In this document: positions 24,222-32,510 of the stretch, piece by piece
Layout: each line of letters begins with the position of its first letter
How positions within the stretch are numbered: the first letter of the stretch is position 1
NCBI GenBank assembly: GCA_029210775.1
Contig: JARGGI010000009.1
Coordinates: 1 to 39,083 of the forward strand
DNA from: Patescibacteria group bacterium
Lineage (GTDB): Bacteria; Patescibacteriota; Minisyncoccia; JAHIHE01; JAGLIN01
Length of the DNA stretch: 39,083 nucleotides
Reading direction: 5' to 3'
The notes under the pieces: generated by a model
Database searches by the model: none
Seen by the model: the letters and a program-made list of their open reading frames with translations, nothing else
What the model was told of the DNA's origin: nothing
Program-made: the position numbers and the translations under genes

Positions 24222-25775
24222 TCATTTATCCATCAAGCTTCCCAAAACCATATCTTTTGGTTTTTTAACGTCAAGAGCGTCGAGTAATGTTGGAGCCACA
24301 TTTCCTAAAATTCCATTTGGTTTTAATTTGCATCCTCCTATTGGACAATCATTTTTCACTAAAATAAACGGAACAGGATTTTTGCTGTGCATTGTCATTG
24401 TTTCTCCCGAGCGCAAATCAATCATTTCATCAGCATTTCCATGATCTGCAGTCACAACAGCCATTCCCCCACTTTCAATAATTTTTTCAATAACACGCCT
24501 TAAACATTTGTCAAGAAACTCAATAGCAGATATTGTTGCTTTTAAATTTCCAGTATGCCCAACCATATCTGCATTGGCATAATTTACTGCAATAAAATCA
24601 TAAACACTATGTTCTATGTTCGAAATTATAACCCTGGTTATATCTTCAGCCGACATTTCTGGTTTTTGATCATAAGAAAATACATTGGGAGACATAATTT
24701 GTTCTCTTTCTTCGCCACCTATCGGATCTTTGTGTCCACCATTTAAAAAATAAGTTATATGAGGATATTTTTCTGCTTCAGCAATATAAAGTTGTCTATA
24801 GTCTTTTAAAGCACAAGGAAGTGTATTTTCAATTCCCTGTGAAAAATATGCCACTTGAACTGGAAGATCCGGACCAAAATCAGTCAACGAACAAGCAAAA
24901 ATGTCTTTTAATTTATTTGATTTATTTTCATATCCAATAATATTATCAAGAACAAATAATTTCATAAATTGCCTTGCCCTATCACCTCTAATATTAAAAT
25001 GAATAATGGCGTCATTATCTTTTATTTTGGCAATGGGTTTATTGTTTTTATCAACTATCACAGTTGGAACAATAAATTCATCCGACAGACCTTGTTTATA
25101 TGAATTCTCAATCGCTTCTTCTGCAGATTTACTTTTTACGCCCTCACCCGAAACCATTGCATCATATGCCCTTTGAAGCCTATTCCAATGTTTTACTCTG
25201 TCCATTCCATAATATCTTCCACCAATGGTAGCAATTTTTCCAATTCCAATTTTTTCAATTTCCTCATTTAAATCTTTCAAAAAAAGTTGAGCTCTTTTTT
25301 CATAAGTATCTCTTCCATCAGTAAAAAGGTGTAGATAAACTTGTTTAATTTTTTTTTGCTTCGCCAATCTTAAAAGTGCGTAAAGATGGTCTGGATCGCT
25401 GTGAGGACTATCAAGCTCTGAAAGAAGCCCAATAAAATGCAATTTTGATTTTTCAACTTTCGCGTGATTTAAAGTTCTAAGAATTCTTGGATTTTTGAAA
25501 AACTTTCCCGATTCAATATCTTCTCTTATGATTTGTGAGTCTTGTTTGATGACTCTCCCTGCACCAATGTTTATATGTCCCGCCTCACTTCCACTTCTTT
25601 CGTTTTCCGAAAGTCCAACTGCAAGTCCTGTCGCATTTAAAAGAGCGTTTGGATATTTTTTTATCAAGTTATTAAAAAAAGGTTTTTTAGCAAGCTCAAT
25701 GGCATTGCCCCTATTTTTCGGAGCAACTCCCCACCCATCAAGAATTATTAAAATGTTTGTTGGTTTTTTATACAT
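24222..25775 (-). CDS. gpmI: 2,3-bisphosphoglycerate-independent phosphoglycerate mutase
   Basis: This interconverts 3- and 2-phosphoglycerate using two Mn2+. It has 517 aa, full length. The N-terminus ILIILDGWG carries the first metal Asp; RSGSEAGHINIGAGRVIKQD contains the phosphoserine of the family (usually GNSEVGH). The insertion domain follows (HLFTDGRDT, GRYYGMDR, RGDRARQ). The second metal half has NYANADMVGHTG and VVTADHGNADEM, and MHSKNPVPF closes the domain. It forms lower glycolysis with the enolase, PGK and GAPDH genes found in this window. The start has an A/T-rich leader and no Shine-Dalgarno sequence. Confidence 0.93.
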   Translation of the reverse strand: MYKKPTNILIILDGWGVAPKNRGNAIELAKKPFFNNLIKKYPNALLNATGLAVGLSENERSGSEAGHINIGAGRVIKQDSQIIREDIESGKFFKNPRILRTLNHAKVEKSKLHFIGLLSELDSPHSDPDHLYALLRLAKQKKIKQVYLHLFTDGRDTYEKRAQLFLKDLNEEIEKIGIGKIATIGGRYYGMDRVKHWNRLQRAYDAMVSGEGVKSKSAEEAIENSYKQGLSDEFIVPTVIVDKNNKPIAKIKDNDAIIHFNIRGDRARQFMKLFVLDNIIGYENKSNKLKDIFACSLTDFGPDLPVQVAYFSQGIENTLPCALKDYRQLYIAEAEKYPHITYFLNGGHKDPIGGEEREQIMSPNVFSYDQKPEMSAEDITRVIISNIEHSVYDFIAVNYANADMVGHTGNLKATISAIEFLDKCLRRVIEKIIESGGMAVVTADHGNADEMIDLRSGETMTMHSKNPVPFILVKNDCPIGGCKLKPNGILGNVAPTLLDALDVKKPKDMVLGSLMDK

Positions 25776-25787
25776 ATATAATTTTAA

Positions 25788-26558
25788 TTATTTTATACCA
25801 CCAATCGCAAATAATGAAAACAACAACATAAAAAATGATAAGATAACTAAAAATTCTAACTTAAAAATTTTTGTTAAAAATTTTGTAAATGGATAAATTG
25901 GTATTAAAAATATTATTATCCCAATATATGTAAAATAGTAGGGATAGAAATAAGATATATTTTCTAAAAAAAACTTTGCATATGAGGCCGAAGCTAAAAT
26001 TGTAATAAATAAAGATGTGAAAGAGATAAATAAGAACTTCATCATACTAAAATTTTCATTTCTTTTCTTATTCTTACAATCCCTATATACACCAATTAGA
26101 AGAAAAAGAAACGAAATTACGAAAAAAATTGCAAAAACACGTGCAAGAATATCATTAACTACTATTTCTTCTGGAGTGAGGTCTATGAACACGGTAATAG
26201 GTAGCCCCTTAAACTTAGTAACTTTTGGGATATGATCAAAAGTAATACATTTTTTCTTAAAATATAAATGCATAAGATTAGTTAAAAGTGGTTGAAATTT
26301 AATCGACTTATTCGTTAAGTGAATCGCTGGTACTGTCCAGAACACCCAAAGTCCAAACAAAATCATTACAACACTTGCCGATGAAAAAAAATAATTAATT
26401 GGTGCTCCAAAAAAGATTGGGAATATTGTAATTAATATAAAAAACACACCTATACTAAACCCAGCGTTATTAAATTTAGGCGATGACCATGTCTGACCTC
26501 GTTCAATTCTCATCTCGATACCCCTTCTCACATTTACAATTTTTTCTTTTTCATTCAT
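25788..26558 (-). CDS. Membrane protein of unknown function
   Basis: Not recognised. It has 256 aa. A short charged N-terminus (1-32) is followed by two helices (about 33-76). A soluble stretch with PAIHLTNKSIKFQPLLTNL and PKVTKFKGLPITVFIDLTPE recalls a bacterial PH-like domain, and then there are four helices (about 138-158, 168-190, 200-222, 228-250). No transporter or enzyme motif is seen. It lies 12 bases upstream of gpmI and is probably cotranscribed with it; a half palindromic repeat sits in its leader. Confidence 0.6.
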   Translation of the reverse strand: MNEKEKIVNVRRGIEMRIERGQTWSSPKFNNAGFSIGVFFILITIFPIFFGAPINYFFSSASVVMILFGLWVFWTVPAIHLTNKSIKFQPLLTNLMHLYFKKKCITFDHIPKVTKFKGLPITVFIDLTPEEIVVNDILARVFAIFFVISFLFLLIGVYRDCKNKKRNENFSMMKFLFISFTSLFITILASASYAKFFLENISYFYPYYFTYIGIIIFLIPIYPFTKFLTKIFKLEFLVILSFFMLLFSLFAIGGIK

Positions 26559-26601
26559 ATTATCGCATTAATATATGTTGGGAATTTTGCATTTTAGTTC
26601 C

Positions 26602-26648
26602 ACAGCCCTAACGGGACCATGCTCATTCTTCGCTCACAATGATAACCT
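26602..26648. repeat. Half copy of the palindromic repeat
   Basis: Only the right end is recognisable: GCTCATTCTTCGCTCACAATGATAAC, close to the CTCACAATGACAA end at 32233-32245. No left partner is visible. It lies in the enolase to 25788 intergenic gap. Confidence 0.45.
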
Positions 26649-26680
26649 CTTCAACAATGTAGCAATATAACAATTCCTTT

Positions 26681-27952
26681 TTACTTCAATTCTTCCTCAA
26701 TCTCCATCAAACGATTATATTTTGCCAACCTTTCTCCCCTGGAAAGTGAACCGGCTTTTAGAAAATCTGCTCCCGAGGCAACGGCCAAATCCGCGATGAA
26801 GTCATCGCAAGTTTCACCACTTCTGTGAGAAACAATAATTTTCCATCCTGCTTTTTGTGCCATTTTAACACAATCCATTGTTTCAGAAAGTGTTCCAATC
26901 TGATTCAACTTGATAATAATTGCATTAGCACAATCACCATCAATTGCTTTTTTGAGTCTTTTAATATTTGTTACAGTCAAATCATCCGCAACAATCATAA
27001 TTTCTTTGTTTTTAGAAATTATCTTTTCCTTCATTTCTCTCCACTGATCCCATTGATCTTCATTCAAACCATCTTCTATTGAAATTAAGGAATATTTCTT
27101 AGTCCATTTAAGATATAATTCAATTAAACCATTATGATCTAATAACATATTTTCAAGTCTTAAAACATATTTATTGTCATTTGAAATATAGAAAGAATTT
27201 GCAGCCGCATCAATTGCAAGAAAAATATCTTGACCCATTATATATCCCGCTTTTTCAGTAGCCATTCCTATAAGCTCAAAAGTTTGTGTGTTACTTTCTA
27301 ATTTTGGAGAAAAACCACCTTCATCTCCAACCCCAACCGAATATCCTTTTGAAGTAAGAATCCCTTTTAAATTCTGAAAAATTTCACTTCCAGCCCTCAC
27401 TTTTTCTTTAACTTCTTTTATTCCTGCAGGAACAATCATAAATTCCTGAATTGAAAGACCACTATCGGCATGCTTTCCTCCGTTTAAAATGTTAAACATT
27501 GGAACAGGAAAATGAAATCTTGAATTTTCAAATTCAAATGTATTTGCAAGATATTTATAAAGAGGCTCTTTGGAAACTAAAGCACCGACCCTAGCGCAAG
27601 CAAGAGAAACTCCCAAAATTGCATTTGCTCCTAAATTTGATTTATTATCTGTTCCATCAAGATCAAGCATAATCTTGTCAATCTTCTTTTGATTTGTGAC
27701 AATCTCACCTTTCAAAGTTTTTTCAATTTTTGTATTTACATTTTCACATGCTCGTAAAACTCCTTTTTTATTATATCTCTTTATATCCCCATCTCGCATT
27801 TCCAAAGCTTCAAACTCTCCCGTTGAAGCACCTGATGCAACGGAAGCAATGGCTTTAATATTACTTTCCAAAACAACCTCGACTTCAACAGTTGGGTTGC
27901 CACGAGAATCAATAATTTCTCTTGCTTTTATTCTACTTATTTTATTTGTCAT
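26681..27952 (-). CDS. eno: Enolase
   Basis: This dehydrates 2-phosphoglycerate to phosphoenolpyruvate. It has 423 aa, full length. The N-terminal domain starts with AREIIDSRGNPTVEVEV and has the loop SVASGASTGEFEALEMRDGD; the TIM barrel has GGKHADSGLSIQEFM, VGDEGGFSP, SIEDGLNEDQWDQW, VADDLTVTN, IIKLNQIGTLSETM (catalytic Lys) and VSHRSGETCDDFIADLAV. The last motif usually reads GETEDTFIADL, so ETCDD is a minor variation. It is on the same strand as gpmI but separated by a 122-base gap and the membrane protein gene. Confidence 0.95.
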   Translation of the reverse strand: MTNKISRIKAREIIDSRGNPTVEVEVVLESNIKAIASVASGASTGEFEALEMRDGDIKRYNKKGVLRACENVNTKIEKTLKGEIVTNQKKIDKIMLDLDGTDNKSNLGANAILGVSLACARVGALVSKEPLYKYLANTFEFENSRFHFPVPMFNILNGGKHADSGLSIQEFMIVPAGIKEVKEKVRAGSEIFQNLKGILTSKGYSVGVGDEGGFSPKLESNTQTFELIGMATEKAGYIMGQDIFLAIDAAANSFYISNDNKYVLRLENMLLDHNGLIELYLKWTKKYSLISIEDGLNEDQWDQWREMKEKIISKNKEIMIVADDLTVTNIKRLKKAIDGDCANAIIIKLNQIGTLSETMDCVKMAQKAGWKIIVSHRSGETCDDFIADLAVASGADFLKAGSLSRGERLAKYNRLMEIEEELK

Positions 27953-28000
27953 AAAAATTTAACTTAAAAATAAATAATATTTAAAAATTATAATAATACC

Positions 28001-28531
28001 CTATAAAACTTCAAACTCATTTGAATAAAACATTTTAGAATATTTACACATTTCTTCTCCTGGTTTTTCACAATCATAATAAACCCGAACAGCAACTCTA
28101 AATATACCGTTTTCTTTTGTCTCTAATTTTATATTACAATTTGTCATCCTTCTTTCAGTTTTAAACCCAAGCTCATCATATTTTTTTTCATCATATTGAG
28201 TTAAAACTTTTTTCCATCTGCCTTCTATTCTTTTTTCGAATTTATTCAAATATTCACAAGGCTCGAAATAAATTGGTTTTTCCGATACATTTTCAATTAA
28301 AAGCTTGATTTCATCTCCTGCTATATAAAAAACCTTATCGGTCATTATTTTTACATCTTCTTCTATTATAACTTTTCTTATGATGTTATTATTTTGATTA
28401 AAAACAGTGATAACAAAAAAAGAAAAAAGTGGAATGATAATTATCATCAGTATTATTTCAAAATATAAGCCAGTGTCTTGAAAATAATTTTTATTTTTAT
28501 TTATTTTGTTTTTTTTTGTTTTTTTCTTCAT
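28001..28531 (-). CDS. Membrane-anchored protein with an Ig-like (BsuPI-like) domain
   Basis: The protein has 176 aa. A strongly basic N-terminus (KKKTKKNKINKNK) precedes one anchor helix (about 24-45), so the bulk is outside the cell. The exposed part (about 55-176) has the pattern of a bacterial Ig-like/BsuPI domain: KVFYIAGDEIKLLIENVSEK, then YFEPCEYLNKFEK and a C-terminal strand NEFEVL. Three or four Cys (EPCEY, TNCNI, YDCEK, EMCKY) could form disulfides, fitting the DsbA-like proteins in this window. It lies 27 bases after the pseudopilin-like S-layer protein. Role not known. Confidence 0.6.
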   Translation of the reverse strand: MKKKTKKNKINKNKNYFQDTGLYFEIILMIIIIPLFSFFVITVFNQNNNIIRKVIIEEDVKIMTDKVFYIAGDEIKLLIENVSEKPIYFEPCEYLNKFEKRIEGRWKKVLTQYDEKKYDELGFKTERRMTNCNIKLETKENGIFRVAVRVYYDCEKPGEEMCKYSKMFYSNEFEVL

Positions 28532-28558
28532 ATGTTTGTAATTATGTTTTTATAAAAA

Positions 28559-29758
28559 TTATTCAATGATTTTTACATTATAGACAAGAATCCCATCTTC
28601 TATTTTAAATTCCTTTGAATTTGAAATTATTTTTCTTCCATCTATTTCAACGCGTTTGTTATTAAATTCAACTAAATTTATTATTGAATTTTCATCGTCA
28701 TAATAGTTTGATATCAAAGCATATGAAATTCCATCATCTTGATTAATTTTAATATGATAGAAGCCTTTTTTTTCTTCAACTACAATTACACCTTTACTAA
28801 TAATATTGTCATCCTTGTAAGGATCGTCTCTATAGTCATACATAAAAACCATTTTATCCGCATTCCACGGACTTTCAGAAAATTTAATAATTGGAAATGT
28901 AAAACCGATACTAATTATTGACTTTGCGCCATATACTTTTGAAAATAAACTGTTTGAATCAGTATTCCCAACTAATAAAATATTATTTAAACTAAGTTCT
29001 TCTTCCGTAACCTCACTTACTATCCTCACTTTCATATTTTTATATTTCATTTTCAATTCTTCTATAGCACCCTTTTCAACGTCATTTTGATTGTCATTAG
29101 TAACAATCAAAGAATTTTCTTCATCATTCATTATCATTTCGAGATTTTCTTGAAAATATTTTTTTACATTTTCAACAGTTAATATTTCTATATTACTCAC
29201 TTTTTCAACACTCTTTTCTGATTTGATTTTATAAATACATGTTATGCTATTTATTAATTCGCAATCTTCATTCTCTGGATTTTCCAATTTTGCTGTAAGT
29301 TCAAAATAATTTCCGTCTGATTTATAGCCATAATAAAATTCTGGGTCTTTGGGATCTTTTAAATTTTCTTTATCAACATATTCTATTATTTTATTATGCA
29401 CAAAAGAATTTTCATCATTCAATTTTACAAACTCATTTGAAATTGGATATGTATTTTTTTCACTTTGATATGTTTCAAGTGCATTTTTAATTTCGTCTAA
29501 ACTTTCTTTTCTTTTTTCGTCTGCAATGATCTGAGAATATTCCTCTTGCTTTTCTGACATTGATTCACTATCTTCTGTTTTTTGTTCTTCATTAAAATTT
29601 TCGTTTTCTTGAAAAATAGTTTTATTTTTAAATATCACAAATCCAACTGCAACCAAAAAAATAATAATCAAGACAAAAAAACCAATTATTAATTTTCTTT
29701 TCTTTTTTTGAAAATTATCATAGATAATTTTTTCACTTTTAGTGTTCGGATTATCCAT
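28559..29758 (-). CDS. Membrane-anchored protein with a pseudopilin-like domain and a C-terminal S-layer-like region
   Basis: The protein has 399 aa. An anchor helix (about 23-42) and an acidic linker (50-80) are followed by a GspG/pseudopilin-like globular domain (about 82-180) with the calcium-pseudopilin pattern NLKDPKDPEFYYGYKS and FELTAKLEN, plus a Cys pair (about 166 and 174). The C-terminal half (about 190-399) contains ENSLIVTNDNQNDVEKGAIE and NNILLVGNTDSNSLFSKVYG, which resembles the GNP-type segment of archaeal and CPR S-layer-like proteins. The related protein at 29787 has only the first part. No prepilin peptidase site (G-F-T-L-E) is visible, so it is not a classical pilin. Likely surface exposed. 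Confidence 0.65.
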   Translation of the reverse strand: MDNPNTKSEKIIYDNFQKKKRKLIIGFFVLIIIFLVAVGFVIFKNKTIFQENENFNEEQKTEDSESMSEKQEEYSQIIADEKRKESLDEIKNALETYQSEKNTYPISNEFVKLNDENSFVHNKIIEYVDKENLKDPKDPEFYYGYKSDGNYFELTAKLENPENEDCELINSITCIYKIKSEKSVEKVSNIEILTVENVKKYFQENLEMIMNDEENSLIVTNDNQNDVEKGAIEELKMKYKNMKVRIVSEVTEEELSLNNILLVGNTDSNSLFSKVYGAKSIISIGFTFPIIKFSESPWNADKMVFMYDYRDDPYKDDNIISKGVIVVEEKKGFYHIKINQDDGISYALISNYYDDENSIINLVEFNNKRVEIDGRKIISNSKEFKIEDGILVYNVKIIE

Positions 29759-29786
29759 AATCTTTTAAAATTTGATAATTTATATT

Positions 29787-30344
29787 TTAATTATTGACTT
29801 TATAGATACAAATGCTATCTGTCATTTCACAATCTTTGTCACTGATATTTTCAAGCCTTGCGGAAAGCTCAAAACCACTTCCATCTAAGGATTTATAAGT
29901 ATAATAAAAATCTGGATCTTTGGGATCTTTCATATTTTCTATGCTCGTGTATTTTATAAACTCCTTAACCACAGAGGAATTTTCATCGTTCAGCTTTATA
30001 GCATCTATACTAACTGGATATTTACCATTATTATCGCTTGCATATAATTGTAGAGCAAGTTTAATATCTACTAAATTTGATTTTCTTTTTGAATCATTTG
30101 CCTCGACAATATTACCCAAAACAAAATCAGCGATTTCGGTATGCTCTTCTTTTTTGCTATTTTCATCTTTGCTAATATTTTCATCTTCAGTTATTTCTGT
30201 TTTGGGCTTGATTTTATCATTCACAACAGACATAATTTCATCTCTAAGTAGATAAATCGTGATAATAGATATTATAAATAGAAATAATATTACTATTTTC
30301 TTGGGTTTTTTGCTTCTTTTTTTGATTATTTGTTCATCTTCCAT
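29787..30344 (-). CDS. Membrane-anchored protein with a pseudopilin-like domain
   Basis: The protein has 185 aa. A basic N-terminus, one anchor helix (about 17-34) and a charged linker precede a domain (about 80-185) nearly collinear with that of the 28559-29758 protein: KLALQLYASDNNGKYP, AIKLNDENSS, NMKDPKDPDFYYTYKS, FELSARLEN and a closing Cys pair (KDCEMTDSICIYK). The two are clear duplicates. It lies 28 bases from its paralogue and has its own extended -10 promoter element close to the start codon. Function unknown; extracytoplasmic by topology. Confidence 0.65.
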   Translation of the reverse strand: MEDEQIIKKRSKKPKKIVILFLFIISIITIYLLRDEIMSVVNDKIKPKTEITEDENISKDENSKKEEHTEIADFVLGNIVEANDSKRKSNLVDIKLALQLYASDNNGKYPVSIDAIKLNDENSSVVKEFIKYTSIENMKDPKDPDFYYTYKSLDGSGFELSARLENISDKDCEMTDSICIYKVNN

Positions 30345-30350
30345 ATTTTT

Positions 30351-30359
30351 ATTATAACA
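30351..30359 (-). promoter_or_regulatory. Extended -10 element directly before the 29787-30344 gene
   Basis: On the minus strand, TGT followed by TATAAT (30356-30351) forms an extended -10. Transcription would begin about seven bases on, at or next to the ATG at 30344, so the mRNA could be leaderless. A convincing -35 is not seen. Confidence 0.4.
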
Positions 30360-30398
30360 TAAATTATTAAATAATTGCAGTTTTTTAAGATAATTTTT

Positions 30399-31610
30399 CT
30401 ATTCTAAAGCCTTTAATCCTGGCAATTTTTTACCAGAAAAAAATTCAAGCATAGCTCCGCCCCCAGTGCAAACATAATCAATCTTATCTATATGCCCAAA
30501 TTTTTCTAAAGCCGCTATAGTATCACCACCTCCAATAATCTTATATCCTTTTGAACTTATTACAGCTTCTGCAACCATTTTTGTTCCATCAGCAAAATCA
30601 TCGTTTTCAAATTTTCCCATCGGACCATTCCATATTATCATTTTAGACTCTTTTATTATATTTGAATATAATTCTCTACTCTCGGGTCCAATGTCTAATA
30701 TTCTGTCATCACCAATATTACCAACAGCTAATAAATCAACTTCACTTTTTTTTGAATTACACACCACTGCGTCAATTGGTATGTGCAATCTGTTATCTAC
30801 TAAATCAATTTTCTTCGCTTCTTCAAAGTCTATTCCACCTAATAAAGATTTTCCAACATCAATGCCTTTTGCCTTAAGTATTACATTTGCAACAACTCCA
30901 CCAACGATTATATGGTCAAATTTATCCAATAAATTTTCAATTACAGGTAACTTGGTTTCAACCTTTGCTCCGCCTATGATAATTGTCGCAGGTCTCGTTG
31001 GATTATTTATCGCATCAGAAAGTATTTTCACTTCTTTATCTAAAAGATTTCCTGCATAAGATGGTAAAAACTTTGTAATTGCACAAACAGACATATGAGC
31101 CCTATGAGAAACAGAAAAAGCATCATTAACATAAATGTCGGCAAAACTTGCTATTTCTTTTGCAAAATTTTCATCGTTTTCTTCTTCTTCTCTGTAAAAC
31201 CGCAAATTTTCCAATACAATAATTTCACTTGCTTTCATTTTTTCTATTTCTTGTTTTACTTTATCTCCAACACAATCATCAATAAATTTTATTCTGCAAT
31301 TTAAAAGTTCTTCCAACCTTTTTGTCGCTGGCTTTAAACTGTATTTATTATTGTCACTATCGTCATTCCCACAAAAACTGTCATCCATTTTTTCACCAAA
31401 TATCTGTTTTTTCTCTGGACGACCCAAGTGAGAAATCAAAATAACTTTCGCTTTCTTTTCCAATAGATATTCAATCGTTGGTAATGAAGCCTTAATTCTC
31501 CAATCCTCTTTTTCGTCAACAACGCCATCATCCCCAATCGGCACATTAAAATCAACACGAACAAGAACCTTTTTTCCTTTTAAATTTTTTATATTTTTAA
31601 TTGATTTCAT
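30399..31610 (-). CDS. pgk: Phosphoglycerate kinase
   Basis: This transfers phosphate from 1,3-bisphosphoglycerate to ADP. It has 403 aa, full length. The N-domain has KKVLVRVDFNVPIGDDG, HLGRPEKK, LENLRFYREEEEND and VNDAFSVSHRAH; the C-domain has GGAKVETKLPVIENLL, NGPMGKFE, and GGGDTIAALEKFG and CTGGGAMLEFFSG near the C-terminus. A charged insertion of about 20 residues (MDDSFCGNDDSDNNK) after the GRPEKK motif is longer than usual. It lies in a run of minus-strand genes between the surface-protein trio and the carbonic-anhydrase-like gene. Confidence 0.95.
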   Translation of the reverse strand: MKSIKNIKNLKGKKVLVRVDFNVPIGDDGVVDEKEDWRIKASLPTIEYLLEKKAKVILISHLGRPEKKQIFGEKMDDSFCGNDDSDNNKYSLKPATKRLEELLNCRIKFIDDCVGDKVKQEIEKMKASEIIVLENLRFYREEEENDENFAKEIASFADIYVNDAFSVSHRAHMSVCAITKFLPSYAGNLLDKEVKILSDAINNPTRPATIIIGGAKVETKLPVIENLLDKFDHIIVGGVVANVILKAKGIDVGKSLLGGIDFEEAKKIDLVDNRLHIPIDAVVCNSKKSEVDLLAVGNIGDDRILDIGPESRELYSNIIKESKMIIWNGPMGKFENDDFADGTKMVAEAVISSKGYKIIGGGDTIAALEKFGHIDKIDYVCTGGGAMLEFFSGKKLPGLKALE

Positions 31611-31658
31611 ATTTTTATCTATGTTAATCTGTATCTTTAATCTATGTTCTTTTATGAG

Positions 31659-32090
31659 TTATTTAACAATCACCTCAAACTCAACTTCTCTGCCTTGTTC
31701 ATCTTTCATTTCTCCCCATACTAAAACTATTTCCACTTTTGGATATTTTTCCAAAATTATTTCTCTCGCTTTTTTCATATCTTCAATTTGTTTTTCTTTT
31801 TCTTTTTTTAGAAAATTAAAATCATAACTTTGCGCATAAGCTCCACAGTCGCTGTGATGAAAAATAATAATTCTTTCCGCTTGATGTAAATCCACCGAAA
31901 CGGCAATATTTTTTAAGAAACTATTCTTAATTTCCTCACTGCCATCAGCCAAATTTTTACTTGCTCCAGCGACAGAAACCACATCAAACCCGCCCTTAAA
32001 TAAATCAGATTCTTTTGTCCATCTATCAACTTCATTATTTAATCTAAAATCCATGCAACGAATTAAAAGATTTTTGCAATTGTGTAACAT
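31659..32090 (-). CDS. Small beta-carbonic-anhydrase-like protein
   Basis: The protein has 143 aa, far shorter than usual beta-carbonic anhydrases (about 200). The zinc ligand pattern is intact: CMDFR (Cys12, Asp14, Arg16 dyad) and FHHSDCGAY with an H-x-x-C (His79, Cys82). This matches the C-x-D-x-R / H-x-x-C ligands of the family, so zinc binding is likely. The C-terminal part that completes the dimer in normal enzymes is much reduced. It might hydrate CO2 or be a zinc-binding relative with another role. It stands alone, followed by pgk 48 bases on. Confidence 0.7.
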   Translation of the reverse strand: MLHNCKNLLIRCMDFRLNNEVDRWTKESDLFKGGFDVVSVAGASKNLADGSEEIKNSFLKNIAVSVDLHQAERIIIFHHSDCGAYAQSYDFNFLKKEKEKQIEDMKKAREIILEKYPKVEIVLVWGEMKDEQGREVEFEVIVK

Positions 32091-32138
32091 AGTTAGTGAG
32101 TTAAAAATTAAAAGTTTGTAAGATTAAAAAATATAAGT

Positions 32139-32245
32139 TTGTCATTGCGAGCATCAGCGAAGCAATCTCAGGGTTATTTATGCTAATAAAACAATAAAGC
32201 AGGATAATGGATTACTTTGTCACTAATATTTCCTCACAATGACAA
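32139..32245. repeat. Palindromic intergenic repeat, TTGTCATTGCGAG ends, well preserved
   Basis: TTGTCATTGCGAG (32139-32151) and CTCACAATGACAA (32233-32245) are inverted copies with one mismatch. The inner part is AT-rich and non-coding. It is the best preserved member of this family here. The gene-free stretch 32091-32510 is filled mainly by this copy and the next repeat. Confidence 0.75.
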
Positions 32246-32293
32246 TTTTTATGAATAGTAAGTAGCTGTGAAAGTTTGTAAAATTGAAAGATT

Positions 32294-32497
32294 CTGTCAT
32301 CCTGAACTTGTTTCAGGATCTATTTTCTTTTACATCTAATTAAATCCATAAATCATTGAATTTTTGAATAAGTTGAAAACATAATAACTATCAAACAAAA
32401 GATAATCATGTTTGCATTGTAAACGAAATTATATTGTAAATAGTATAAATCAAAATTTAAACCGACGAAGATCCTGAATCAAGTTCAGAATGACAAC
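32294..32497. repeat. Inverted pair of CCTGAACTTGTTTCAGGATCT-type repeats
   Basis: CTGTCATCCTGAACTTGTTTCAGGATCT (32294-32321, given here as landmarks only) is repeated inverted, with few changes, at 32470-32497. Each arm is itself palindromic (CCTGAA...TTCAGG). The spacer of about 150 bases is AT-rich. The right arm ends 13 bases before the stop codon of the DUF2207 gene. Confidence 0.65.
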
Positions 32498-32510
32498 CAG
32501 ATTTACAATT

